Shown here piece by piece: positions 22,286 to 33,795 of a DNA stretch of 64,000 bases (positions are counted from its first letter, which is position 1; the number at the start of each line of letters is the position of its first letter). The stretch lies in the NCBI GenBank assembly GCA_013397845.1, contig VZTG01001901.1, forward strand, positions 1 through 64,000, given 5' to 3'. The position numbers and the translations under genes are program-made. The notes beneath the pieces are model-generated. The model searched no databases. It was not told the origin of the DNA and saw only the letters and a list, made by a program, of their open reading frames with translations. This DNA is from Melanocharis versteri (lineage: Eukaryota > Chordata > Aves > Passeriformes > Melanocharitidae).

Positions 22286-23510
22286 GGGCTAGGAGAGATT
22301 ATGATACAGGAGATTATTGTGGAAGCAATAGGATGTCAGACACCCTGTCCTGGAATATCTGCCTACACTGGGAAAGACGGGAATAAATCAGGGTGTCCTT
22401 TTCCACCTCTCTGAGCTAAATCCTACTGAAGATCTTGCTGAAGATTCACTGAAGTCACCAAGACACTTTGTACTTTCCCCTGGAACCAGATCCTGGATTG
22501 TCCATCTCTAAATAACGAGAGGAATCTGAGGAGAGCAGTGGGAAAAGTTCAGCTGGAAATTAACACCTCGCAGGACAGAAAATACGTAGAAAAAGAGAAA
22601 TATTTAAAAACAAAATTAGTAGTTATAAGGAATGAGAACCAGGCTGTGATTAAAGGCAAGATGAAGAGTTAGATATTCTTTCAACACTTTTTGCTGCACA
22701 GAAAGTGGAAATTAAATAATTTTTGAATGCCCTGAACGAGATCAATAACGAGTAATCTGTGCGTGAAAAATTAATAAGCTCAATTAGTAAGGGGAGGCTC
22801 TCTGCAGGTTTTTGTCTCATTCCCATGAAAAACTCCTCTTCGAATGTCCCATTCTTCCAAAGACAAACTCCAGGATGCTCCTGGCCCAGCAATTCCCGGC
22901 CTAAGCCTGACTTAGGCAGCTTTAGAAGCGTTCCCTAAGGGACTAAAGGTTGGGAGATCAGGGCATTGCCAGGGAAGGTCCAGGCAGGAAGGAAGGCTGT
23001 GGTGATGCAATTAATTCAGCCTTTAATGACTGGGCAGGTACACAGCAGCAATCCATGGATCTCTCCAAGGATCTGGAAGCATATGTGAAAAAATTCCACG
23101 CTCTGCTTCCTTTCCCTCAATATTGGTATAGAGTTCATAAATGGATTTTTGGCCAAAATAGACTTTTCCAGGCCTGAGATAGCAGAGAGGAAAAGGAGAG
23201 GCAGAGAGCAGGAAAACACCCATGCATGTGTCATCCAAACCCAGATAAAATTTCTGTGACACCAGAACTACGATTATAATTATAGCTATAATTAGAATTT
23301 CGATCAGACATCCTCAGCATCCTCCAGCTAATCTTAGCCTTGGCGTGATAGACCCATAGGAATGTCACTGCCGTGAAGGGAAACAGGAGCATTAAATTAT
23401 TTATTCACAGCTGGGGAGAATATTCCTATGGGGTCTGTAAGATGGAGTCTGTCCCAAATCCTTGCCATATGATCCTATCCCGTTTTTGAGAAATAAGAGT
23501 GTTCTAGGTA
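22286..23510. other. Unique DNA, no feature seen
   Basis: AT-rich, non-repetitive. An 'attataattatagctataatt' cluster lies at about 23273-23293. No exon or RNA gene recognised. Confidence 0.4.
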
Positions 23511-23770
23511 ATCACAGAATCCCAGAATGATTTGGGTCGGAAGGGACCTTAAGGGTCCTCTTCTCCAACTTCTTCACCTTCCACTATCCCAGGTTGGTCC
23601 AAGCCCCATCCAGCCTGGCCTTGGACACTTCCAGGGATCCAGGGGCAGCCACAGCTTCTGTGGGAAATCCTTTCCTGGCCTTCACCACCCTCACAGGGAA
23701 GAATTCCTTCCCGATATCCCATCTAACCCTGCCTTCTGGCAGTGGGAAGCCGTTCCCTCTTGTCCTGGAA
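23511..23770 (-). mobile_element. CR1 LINE 3' end
   Basis: Begins with 'atcacagaatcccagaatga' and 'ggtcggaagggaccttaa' (3' terminus in reverse complement). It continues through 'gatccaggggcagccacag' to 'ctggcagtgggaagccg' and 'cccttgtcctgg'. The 'cctgccatgggcagggac' block is shortened relative to sister copies. Confidence 0.93.
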
Positions 23771-26700
23771 AAAATGTACAGGATGGATGGACATGGGATG
23801 AAAGCTGTAAAGGAGAAAATGTTTTTGGGATGGATTTGGTTTTAGGAGTTTGGGGTTTTTCATGGATGCTGTATCCATACACATTGAGAAAAACATCTCT
23901 CCAGTGGGATGTCTCCGCATTCATCAGTTTCAAATGGACCCTCTGGAATATCCTGCCTGTTACAGCCTGGAAAACAGAGGAGCAGCAAATGGAATCAAAA
24001 TTCCTCCTGTTCTGCTTTGTCCACATGCACAGGGTCCAGACTAGAAGCCAACTCCTAGTTAAAGGTCTAACCCTGGCTCTTCCTTGGCCTCAAATCAGTC
24101 CGTTAGTCCTCCATTTTCTTATAGTGTGGGAAGGTTATTAAATTCCTTCTCAATGGCTCGAGGAGATTGGAAAAAATCCTGATGGGGGGTGTTCCCTCAG
24201 AGCAGCAAAGTCTGGTGGTGGTGTTACATGGAATTTGTAGAGGAGGGAAGGATAATGATGCCAGAAGTAGGGAAAAAGGAGAAAATGTTCTTTTTTACTG
24301 GGCGGAAGGTTGGGAAGGAGCACACCTAGGTCGGGATGTGCAGGGGATGCTGTAAAATGTTACTGGTTATCCTGGTTTGTGCCGAGGTTGGATGCTGGGC
24401 TGGATCAAGCAAGGATGTTTCTGGTGTCCGAGCTGTGGAAACAACTTCGGGCAGAAATTACTGTAAAACAAGAGATTTCACTTTGCCAGAACAACTTGTT
24501 CGTGTTCGGAGAAGGATTTTTAACGGGGTTTTAAATTTTGAATTCATTTTCCCTCCTATGACAGTTTGCAGATTTCGCATCGCCCATAGGGTGACGTTGA
24601 TCATTCCCGACTGGGGGAATCTCCAAATTTCCATTGGCCGAGAAGTTCCCTTGGTGTATAACTGATGCTGTTTCTACGGATCTCGGTTTTTCCTCAGTGC
24701 CTTGATTTTTCCTCTTGGCACTCAGGAAAACATTGGCCCTCCCCACACCATTCCTCTGCCCTGGCAAGGACCGTGACATCGGGCCCCAAAGCCAGGGGTG
24801 TGGCCTAATTTATTCAATTCTTCCCTCTTTCCTCTGCTTGTTCCTGAACATTAATTGTGCGGGGACTGGGGCAGGAGCAGCGTGTGCTCCGGAGGCTGCC
24901 AAATCCAACGGACCCAGCCAAGTGAAAAATAAAAAGGTCGGGTTCAAAAGTCTGAGCGAGAGAGCCGCGGGTTTTCCGATGGCTTTGACATCTCAAAGGG
25001 GTCTGATGGATGTTTCCTTTGTTTGTTCTGTGACCACGCAAAAGCACTATAGAAATTCAGGCAAATCCCATGATCTCCTCCCCTTGGCCGATCCGGAGCG
25101 AACGTAGCTGGGATTATTTATCCTGGTTTATTATTCCTTGGGCCACATCAAAAGCTCGTCCTTCCCTCTGACGAGCGACCCTGACGCTGTTTCGAGATGT
25201 GAAACACACACAATTCATGAGCAACTTTCTTCCATCATCCCTGCAATATACTGTGGGAAAAATAAATTATGAGGAACTATCAATTCCCCACCCAAAATTC
25301 CACCGGGGAGCCCTGAAAACAATTTACCTCTCGCTGCTTAATTTGAAGCCTAACAGAAAATCTGTCCTCGGGATTCGGAGTGAGTCAGAGCTCGCTGCAG
25401 ATAAAAGCGGGTGTGGTGGTGGAAGGAGGGAGGGCAGGAAACAGATGTGTCTGTGGGGTTTCTGTCTGGGCAGCTGGGTGAGCTCAGGGGCCCTTGATGA
25501 AGGTCTGGGATAGTTCTTTAACTGGTGTAAATTAAGGCTGAATTTGATTAACTCAGCAGAGCATCGACCCCTTTTCTGTTGGTATGGGTCTGTCGGAATC
25601 CGAATCTCAGCGTCTCTGAAGAGAACAAATCCAACTCCACTTGGGCTTTCCCTGCCCAAGTGAAAGCTCACTTTAAATCACTGCACTTATCTCCTCGATT
25701 AAGTTAATTAATTTAATTAATTTTGCTTTGTGAAAGAAGAGATTTAAGGCGAGAGGCTAAAAACCCCCCGCCTGGGAGCTCAGCGGCAGCCGGGTCTCCT
25801 TTGCTGTACTCAAAGCAGCAAAAAAANCTTTCTTTCCATAAGGCATCAGCATCGGAAAACGATGGGATAATTGGTTTCCTTTAGGAAGGAGAATATAGAG
25901 ACTCTCAGTTCTGCTTCCCCAAATCTCCAGCTCCCCTTCGGAAAAGGTTTCCGTGCATGTTCGGTGATTATCCCATCAGCGGGGAGGACACTGGGAAGCA
26001 CCTGATGAAGAAACATGGGAAGATCCAAACTAAACAGAAGTGGGAGCGGAGGAGCCAGCTCTGCAGAACATTGGATAACTGCAGCCTTTAATTTTTAAAG
26101 GAAAATTTTCCACTTCTTCAGTGAAAGGTCACATCTGGCAAGCATTGCAAGAGTGTTAACAATTAGAAAAATGAAATATCTTTGCCTTCAATTTTAGTTG
26201 ACAAAATAAATACGAGAATTCCATTGATCCTTTTAACAGACCATTGTATTATTCTTTGGGATATAGTGAATTTCCAGCCTATTTCCAATCTGATCCAATT
26301 AAAGGGAACGAAACTTGAATGGCAAATCACGAGGCCTTTCCCACTTCGGTTCCAAAAAACCTCTCATAAATACCTCAAGGAATTGCTTTTATCCTCTGGT
26401 GACTCAACAGGATCCCCATAAAAATCGAGAGCCACGTTTTAGATGGGATGTTTTACGTGGATGGGCACCAGCGCCGGGACCCGTAACAGGGGATTTTTGT
26501 AAGGAATTTATTCCCCTTCCCGGGCTGTGCGATCCTGTAACGCCTTGGAGATGGGGCAGGATGAGATGGGAATTACTTCCTACGCCCTGGAATCGTGGTG
26601 TTGTCTCGGGCATCATCGTGGGTGGTCCAAAAAGCCCCTTTTCGATGCTGACTCAGGAGGAATAAGATCCAATTCCCTTGGTTGTTCTTGTCCATGCTCC

Positions 26701-26951
26701 ATCATTTCGGCAGAATTTTTCCAGAGCATCCCGAGTCTTTCCCGAGATTGAGGGATTGCTCTGATGCTTTGCTAAAAAGAAGTTGTAAGGGTGGTTTCGG
26801 TCACCGTGCGCCTCAGAGGAGGAAGAGAATTCCACCAAAACCTAAATGTAGTCATTATTTACCCTCTTCCATCCCAGATTTCTGCGTCTCCTGAGCTGGG
26901 AGTCTCCATTCCATTGTGGCAGAGGAGATGTGGCAGCACGGGATGGATTTC
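23771..26951. other. Unique DNA including a possible regulatory block
   Basis: About 3.2 kb free of recognisable CR1. The segment 25100-25830 contains 'gctgcagataaaagcggg' (a GATA-type word) and an AT palindrome cluster, 'ttaattaatttaattaatttt', at about 25704-25725. A single N sits at 25827 after a short A run. Open frames in this stretch show no protein family. Confidence 0.35.
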
Positions 26952-27306
26952 AGAGAATCCCAGGATGATTTGGGTTGGAAAGGAATTTAAGGATCATCGA
27001 GTTCCACAGGCAGGGACACCTCCCACCATCCCAGGCTGCTCCAGCCTGGCCTCGGACACTTCCAGGGATCCAGGGGCAGCCACAGCTTCTCTGGGAATTC
27101 CAGCCCAGCCCCTCCCCACCCTCCCAGCCAGGAATTCCTTCCAAAAATCCCATCTGAACATTCCCTCTTTCAGATTAAAGCCAAACCCTCTCATCCTGTC
27201 CCTCCATCCCTTGTCCACAGCCTCTCTTCATCTTCCCTGTTGCCCTCAAGTCCTGGAATATCACAATTAGGTCACCTCAAGATTTCTTTTCTCCAGGCTG
27301 GAAAAC
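26952..27306 (-). mobile_element. CR1 LINE 3' end, longer copy
   Basis: Runs from 'agagaatcccaggatgattt' through 'gatccaggggcagccacag' and 'cagccaggaattccttcc'. It continues into the more 5' part, 'atcctgtccctccatccc', 'ctcatctt' and 'tttcttttctccaggctgg'. About 355 bp are retained in reverse complement. Confidence 0.93.
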
Positions 27307-28391
27307 TTTCCTGTAAGGATGTGCAGTTTTAGTCCCATCTGAAAAAGTCCGTTTCTGTTTTATGAGCAGGATTGATTTCTGATGGGAAAAAATCCCTATT
27401 TGATTGCACATTCTCCATTCTGGAATTCTTTCCAGAATCTCTTTAAAATACACTGGTTTTCCATCAGCTTTCTTGTTTGTAGCTCTTGAGCATGAGGAAT
27501 TAAAATATCAGGAATCAGATTTGGGCCATATAAATTTTTCGGAACTTATAGAAAATGTAAATATTTTTCGAAGACATGAAAATTTTTCCCTGAACATGTC
27601 ACACAGAGTTTCTTTTTATTCTCACAGGTTTTTCATTGATAAATAAACACTGAAGCACTGAGGAAACTTTGGATTCTTCAAAATATCTTTTGGGAAATAA
27701 TTATCTTGATTTCACTCAACGAGAGCCAATGTTGTTTATTTTTATGGAATTTTTTTCTGTATTTGACATTGGTTTACTTACGTAAGAATATCCAGAAATA
27801 CATAAAATAAAATGAACTGAAAGAACTTCTTTGTTTTGATTCGTAATGGGGAAAGATTTGTATGATGAAAAAAAGAAATAAACGGATAAATAAATAAAGC
27901 TGCAGCACACTTTACTCTTCGAAACATTCCCTGAACTTTTCGTGGGAGTAACAGGAGGAGGAATAAAAGGAAAACGAGTTTAAAAAAAGTAATTTCAATC
28001 ACTACATGAAAGTTCAGTTTCTTGTATTATCCGCCCAGCTAAACCTGCCCATGGTGTGCAGGTACGGCGTCAATCCCACAATTCTTCCTCCCCCCTAACC
28101 TTTCATTTCCATCTGGAATTCCTCCCAGAACATTTTAACTCTTTTCCTTGATCCTGGAGCAACGCTTTGATTGCTTGCAGCTGACTAAAGCTGAAGACAA
28201 GACATGGAAAAGCATCAGAGGGGACTGAACTTGAAGAGCAAAACCTGGAATGCTGCAACACATCAGGATTATCCCGGAAGGTTTGGGAGCTTTTCCATGC
28301 CTGAAGGAGCCATAGGACGAACCATGTATCCTGGAGAAAGTCCGCGGGCCTCCATTTTGGATGGCATTCCACAGCTTTGCCCGGAGAAATT
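27307..28391. other. Unique AT-rich DNA, no feature seen
   Basis: A/T-rich sequence with no recognised repeat or exon. The frames across 27400-27650 are short and lack splice signals. Confidence 0.4.
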
Positions 28392-28548
28392 TTGGATGTG
28401 CCATCCCTGGAAGTGTCCAAGGCCAGGTTGGACGGGGCTTGAAGAAATCTGGGATAGTGGGAGGTGTCCCTGCCCATGGCAGGGAGAGGAACTGGATGAT
28501 CCTCAAGGTCCCTTCCAACCCAAACCATCCTGGAATTCTGGGATCCGT
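28392..28548 (+). mobile_element. CR1 LINE 3' end
   Basis: Plus-oriented: 'ttggatgtgccatccctgg', 'aagtgtccaaggccaggttg', 'ggaggtgtccctgcccatgg', 'actggatgatcctcaagg' and 'tcccttccaacccaaacc', ending 'tggaattctgggatc'. Confidence 0.93.
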
Positions 28549-28750
28549 ACAAGCTAAGAAAGCAGGCTCCCCCCCAAAAAAGGAAATGGACAGATCCCTT
28601 TCACCTTCAGTCAACTAAGAACAAAAGTCTAATTCCTGAGTTTGGGATGATCCCCATTCCCACACACATTCCCAGCCATATCCCAGACTCTCCATGCTCC
28701 ACCCTACTCGTCGGTACCTTCAGAGCAGCCAAACCTCAGCCCCGCTCGGC

Positions 28751-28800
28751 CTCCTGTGCGTTCCCCGATCCTCTCCTCCTGTGCATTCCCCGATCCTCTC
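28751..28800 (+). repeat. Two-copy 25-bp tandem repeat
   Basis: The unit 'ctcctgtgcgttccccgatc' plus 'ctctc' is followed at once by a copy with a single G-to-A change. A third copy begins but decays after 'ctcct'. Confidence 0.85.
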
Positions 28801-28949
28801 CTCCTCTGCCAGCCTCTCCTTGGCACTCCCATCCCGTCGAAATCCTGGTTTATTCCTGAAAACTCCCAGTTGCCCAATTTCCAGCCCACCAGTGCATGCC
28901 AAGCTTGGGCCCTTTTTTCTCCTACAAGAAGCAACCACGTTTTCATGGA

Positions 28950-29015
28950 GTCTCCCCATTTTCAGAGATCATTCCCTTTGCATGTGGTGTCTCCCTATTT
29001 TCAGAGATCGTTCCC
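28950..29015 (+). repeat. Two-copy 39-bp tandem repeat
   Basis: 'gtctccccattttcagagat' starts at 28950 and recurs at 28989 as 'gtctccctattttcagagat', each followed by a 'cRttccc' block. The second copy is incomplete at its right end. Confidence 0.8.
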
Positions 29016-29146
29016 AAATTCCATCACTAGAGAACGAGTATTTCCAATATTTACTGGGAAGAGCTAAAAAGCCAAGTTGTCTGATTTATTTTCCTGTTAC
29101 AATTTCCTGACGGAATTCCCATTCCTTTGCTTATCCTACCAGGAGA

Positions 29147-29248
29147 GAATCATGGAATCCTAGAACAGTTTAGATTAGGAGAAAACTGAAGGATCAGCTC
29201 ATTCCAACGCCCTGCCATGGGCATGGACACCTTCCACTGGAGCAGGTT
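29147..29248 (-). mobile_element. Short CR1 terminus
   Basis: 'gaatcatggaatcctagaac', then 'ccctgccatgggcatggac' and 'accttccactggagcagg'. Only about 100 bp of the 3' end is present, strongly 5'-truncated. Confidence 0.82.
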
Positions 29249-30389
29249 ATATTATGTTGGAATAAAGGATTTTTAAGCAACAGATCAATTTTAATTAGAC
29301 GCAGTTCCTTCATTAAATCAATTATCAATAGAGTTAATTCAATAGAGAAAATTCAGCATATTCCTGTTTGGAATAAATGGGGAATAAAAGAACATTATGT
29401 TTTTCCATCCAATGAGAATGAGACATGAAAATATTTCCTTCTCTGAAGGAATCTCAAAAATCCCAAAATATCCTTAATGAACAGAAAATCCTTATTTGGT
29501 TTGAGACAAAGGTGATGTTGCTCTAATTCTAAAGGATTTTTTTAAACTGAAAATGTATTTTTAAAACATATTTTTGGAGCTGGAAATAGAAAACCTTCCA
29601 TTAACAACGCTGGAATGAGACATTTATAAAATTAAACTCTCCTATTTATTGAAACAAGAGTCACTGGGATTTAATTACATTATTTTAATTGTATAAAAAC
29701 TTTGGCCTGGTAATTATATTTCCATATTTTCCAGGCGGGAAGCTGAGATTTCCTACGGAAAGTCTAAGGAGCAGAATTGTCTTAACTCTGCGTCTGAACA
29801 GCACCTGGCACAATCAGAACCTGCTTTTTTATCCACAATTTGGGGCAAAAATATCCAAGGAAAAAACACGGTTATAGGATTTGACTTCACATTTATCCAC
29901 CAATAAAAATGTTGAGTGGAAAATAAGTCGGGAAATCTCCCTCATCCCTGACTTTGGGAATGTCCTGTTGGGTCAGTGTCAGACCTTGGACTGAGCACAA
30001 GGATCTTGAGATAAGCTGGGATCACAACCAGGGAGATCCAGCTTTGCTCCAGAACTTTGGGGATATAAAACCAAGTTTTATCTGGACAACGCAGCTTTTT
30101 TTGGGAAACGGTTTAGGAATCATAGCTGGAATTCCTCTGCCATGTCTCTTGTTTTCTTTGCTGATAAGGGTTGGAACCTGGCAGTTGCCTTCCAGCTCCT
30201 TACGAGATCCTTCCATCCCCGTGGGAGCACTGAGCTTTGCTACTGAATCCATGGAAACTTGTGGGGTGCGCCCGAATGTTGGGAATGGCAAAGTTACGCA
30301 GAATGGCAAGAGAAGGGATTTGTTTGTCCTTTCGGACTGGCATTAAAAATAAAATAAAATCCTTGGAAATCCGAAGACGTAATGGGGAG
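29249..30389. other. Unique AT-rich DNA, no feature seen
   Basis: AT-rich to about 29690, then mixed composition. No repeat or exon recognised. The 130-codon plus frame at 29954-30346 overlaps an opposite frame and carries no domain. Confidence 0.4.
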
Positions 30390-30640
30390 ATCACAGGATC
30401 GTGGAATCATGGAATGGGTTGAGCTGGAAGGGACCTTAAGGATAATCCCATTCCACCCCCTTCCACTATCCCAGAGTGCTCCAAGCCCTGTCCAGCCTGG
30501 CCTTGGGCACTTCCAGGGATCCAGGAGCAGCCACAGCTTCTCTGGGAATTCCATCCCAGGGCCTCCCCACCCTCCCAGCCAGAAATTCCTTCCCAATACA
30601 CCATCTAAACCTCCTCTCTGGCAGTGGGAAGATGCTCCAG
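30390..30640 (-). mobile_element. CR1 LINE 3' end
   Basis: From 'atcacaggatcgtggaatca' through 'gagctggaagggaccttaag', 'gatccaggagcagccacag' and 'gggcctccccaccctccc' to 'ctggcagtgggaag'. The 'catgggcagggacac' block is deleted. Confidence 0.93.
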
Positions 30641-31044
30641 TTCAGCCCCGTTCTGGGAAACAAGGATTTGGGAACAGTCGGTGTCCATTGTCGGGGTCCG
30701 GAGACACTGCCTGAGAACCGTGTTTGTGGGAATGTTCAGGAGGAGGAACCAGTGCAGAGAGCAGATAACAAAACCCTCCCTTCGACGCAAGGAATTGAAT
30801 CCAATTCCTCGTCATCGGTCGTCCAACGCAGCCTGAAGAACTCAAACCCAAAGAAAACCTGCAGGGAAATGAGATGGAAAACAAGGCAGGCCTTCCATCC
30901 TTTGTATTTTGAGTTGTCTACTCAGACTTCCATAAAATCCAAACACAGGACCAGGGAAAGCCTCAGGACCTGCTCTGGAGACAATTTTCCAGCAAATTTT
31001 CCAGAACAAAGTGGAAGATGGGGGTCTGCAGCAGATTTCAGGAG

Positions 31045-31135
31045 CACTCTGGCTTAGTGGGCACAACAGGAATTGGTCAAAGGCTGGACTTGATCTTGGG
31101 GTCTTTTCCCACCTTAATGATTCCATAATTACGAT
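31045..31135 (+). mobile_element. Short CR1 terminus
   Basis: 'cttagtgggcacaacagg', 'ggctggacttgatcttgggg' and 'tcttttcccaccttaatg' end in 'attccataattacgatt'. The order fits a plus-oriented CR1 3' end of a diverged subfamily. Confidence 0.65.
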
Positions 31136-32384
31136 TAAATCCTGAATTATCAAAACTCCAAGAGCAAGAATTGGTTGGATACCTTGTGGACCTGATGTCT
31201 TGGCTGATTTTATCGGGATAAAGTTTAAAACTTTCACATTAAGTGTGTCAAACTCCCTGGATGCCTCTACAGGCTCTGAAGTCCTAAATCCTCCCCAGAT
31301 AACTGAGTTCCCATTTGGACAACCTCTGCCTCCAATTAACGGCAAGAAAATTATTTTCCTTCCTTCACTGTCCCTTCTAACATTAAAAACCTGTTTGCAT
31401 CTCTCGGTAAAATCTTATATAACATTTTAAAGGTCACAGTTTGTCGGTGGACGCCTTTTGTATAAAATATGACTTTGTGTTGGCAGCTCTGGCCTGAAAA
31501 ACGTTGTTTTCCTGTAACTCCACTAAGGAGCAGGAAGGACATTAGGGCTGGATCCTGCTTTGGATTTAAAACTAATAATCCCCATCCCACTTTTTGTAAA
31601 ACTTGTGACTCGTTTCACTCAGCTGATTGACAAATTCACCTTTTTAAGTGCTCTACAATTTCATTTTCTTCCAGGGCACAAACCCTGATGATTTATTTTC
31701 GGCTCAAAAAATGGGAGGTCAAGACTTTCCCATCGTAAGGAGAATTTTGCTGTTCAAACGCAGCAATTGAAGAACCCCAGATTATTCCAGAGCCAAATGA
31801 TTTTGTTTCCCTTGAGGTTTTATACTCCTTGTTCCCGAATTCAGCCAGGTCTGGTGATGGGTTTTGAAGCATTTGACAAGGAGCTTTACTGGGAAGAGTT
31901 TGAGATTAAAAAGGGGAATAATTAAAGATATTTGCCCATAAATATGGGAAGTGATGAATCAGAATGAAATCCCAACAGGAACAACAATATCCTGGAACAA
32001 AGGAGGATCAGATGAGGATCTGGAAAGGTTCTGCTGAAGTGACAAAGTCAAAGCTAAGCCATCCTAAATATTAAATAGGAAAAATATCGGTTGCATTCAA
32101 ATGATTTATTTAATATTTTAAATTATCATTTCCTTTTATTAAAAGTGGTTCTGTTAACAGGGACAGGCACCTGTAAAATCCAGGACTTTTGTAAGTAAAT
32201 CCAATTTTAGGAGGAGCAGTGAACGCACAGAAGCAGGAATTAACAAACAGAATCATGGTCTCCTAGAAATCTGAGAATTTACTTACGATTTCCCCCTAAT
32301 TTCGAAGTCCAAGCCACCATTCCTCACCAATTCCAACCATGGAATTTTTGATGCAGGCAGAGATCAGAGCACTGTCAGTAACAA
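31136..32384. other. Unique AT-rich DNA, no feature seen
   Basis: No repeat family or exon recognised. Confidence 0.4.
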
Positions 32385-32800
32385 CAGATTGTTCAAGGCC
32401 GTGTCCAGTTGGGGTTTGGTATCTCCGGGAATGGAGACTCCACAACCTCTCTGAACAGCCCGGCCCAGCATCCAAACACCTTCCCAGAAAAAAAAAAATA
32501 AATTCCGTGTTCAGATGGAATTTTGTCTTTCATTTTATGCCTCTTGTCCTCTCACTGTTCACAAGGGAATAAAATTTGACTCCAGATCCTTTATTCTTTT
32601 TTTTATAATTAATTTATCCCACTGATAAGAACCTCCCGAACTTTCTCTTCTCCAGTCTGAATTCCCATTTTTTACAGCTTCTTTTCATATGACAGATGCT
32701 CCCTGAATCATTTTTGTGGCTGTTTGCTGGACTTGCTCCATCTTGTCCATGTTTTTCCTGGGCTGGGGAGTTCCACGTGTCCTTCCCAGTGCTACTATCA
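32385..32800 (-). mobile_element. Long, old CR1 fragment
   Basis: Reverse-complement order: 'agattgttcaaggccgtgtcc', 'gaatggagactccacaacctc', 'atgcctcttgtcctctcac', 'ctttctcttctccagtctgaa', 'atgacagatgctcc', 'atttttgtggctgtttgctgg' and 'cttgctccatcttgtccatg'. These are the blocks of ancient CR1 3' regions. The extreme 3' terminus is missing and divergence is high. Confidence 0.85.
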
Positions 32801-33447
32801 ATTTTAGGAAACTAAATTGGAATTAGTGGACAAAATGTTAGACCAGTGCACATCACTTTTCAAAGAGAGCTGCCAAATCCAGCCGAAGAAACACAGGAAA
32901 ATGGGATGAGGAAGGTGGAATACGGTCAGCTCCACCAGATTCCTGCTGTGGGAAAGAAACCACCACACAGCCACCTGGGATTTTTCCAAACTTCTCCAGT
33001 GAAGGAATTCCCACAGCCTTTCCGGGCAACTACAGCACTCTACTGTTCTCATGATGTTTTATTGGAATTTTCCTTCCTGGAAGCTGGGATGGCACAGGCA
33101 CAGCCTGCCAGTTCTCTTTCACCCCAGGAAAAGCTTGGTGGGATTTTCAGGAAGAATGCAGGCCCTAAAGCGAGGAATTTGTTGTGGATCTCGTGCTACA
33201 CCCACTCCAAGAACATTTGTGTGGGGTCAACAATAGATCTGGGAATTCCTACATGGAACAGGCACCTGCCTGTCTCATCACGGAATTTAATGATCTTCCT
33301 TTACACAAAATCCCACCTTTAACTGGCAAAAGTGGTGGAGTGCTCCAGAAGGGATTGTCGGGTAATTCCTTTTGTTTTCCTGCGGTGTAGAAAAGAGGAT
33401 TTTGGAGAGGGAGTCTTCCTCCAAGCTTCCCGAAGAAGTGTTTCACA
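32801..33447. other. Unique DNA, no feature seen
   Basis: A 158-codon plus frame begins at 32846, but it is interleaved with other open frames and has no recognisable domain or splice boundary. Nothing else identified. Confidence 0.4.
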
Positions 33448-33795
33448 GTACCATGGAATTGTTTGGATTGGAAGGGACCTCTTCAGGATCATCCCATTCC
33501 ATGGGCAGGGACACCTCCCACTATTCCCAGTTGCTCCAAGCCCCATCCAGCCTGGCCTTGGACACTCCCAGGGATCCAGGGGCAGCCACAGCTTCTCTGG
33601 GAATTCCTTCCCAGGGCCTCTCCCCCCTCCCAGCCAGGAATTCCTTCCCAATATCCCATCCATCCCTGCCCTCTGGCAGTGGGAAGCCATTCCCTGTGTC
33701 CTGTCCCTCCATCCCTTGTCCTCAGTCCATCTCCAGCTCTCCTGGAGCTTCCTTTATAAATGTAGGCAACTTCCACCATCTCCCCTCTGGGAAAT
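33448..33795 (-). mobile_element. CR1 LINE 3' end, longer copy
   Basis: One of the best-preserved copies. It contains 'ggattggaagggacct', 'atgggcagggacacctccca', 'gatccaggggcagccacag', 'cagccaggaattccttccc', 'ctggcagtgggaagcc', 'cctgtccctccatcccttg' and 'ccagctctcctggagcttc', all in reverse complement. Confidence 0.95.

Larger units (their letters stand above)
28549..29146. other. Unique DNA with two small tandem duplications
   Basis: Two short tandem repeats (28751-28800 and 28950-29015) lie here and are listed separately. Otherwise C/T-rich unique sequence. Confidence 0.45.

Noticed and set aside
28751..29015. Closely spaced short tandem repeats that might suggest an array with spacers
   Set aside because: Two unrelated units of 25 and 39 bp with two copies each; no repeat-spacer alternation, and the DNA is vertebrate.
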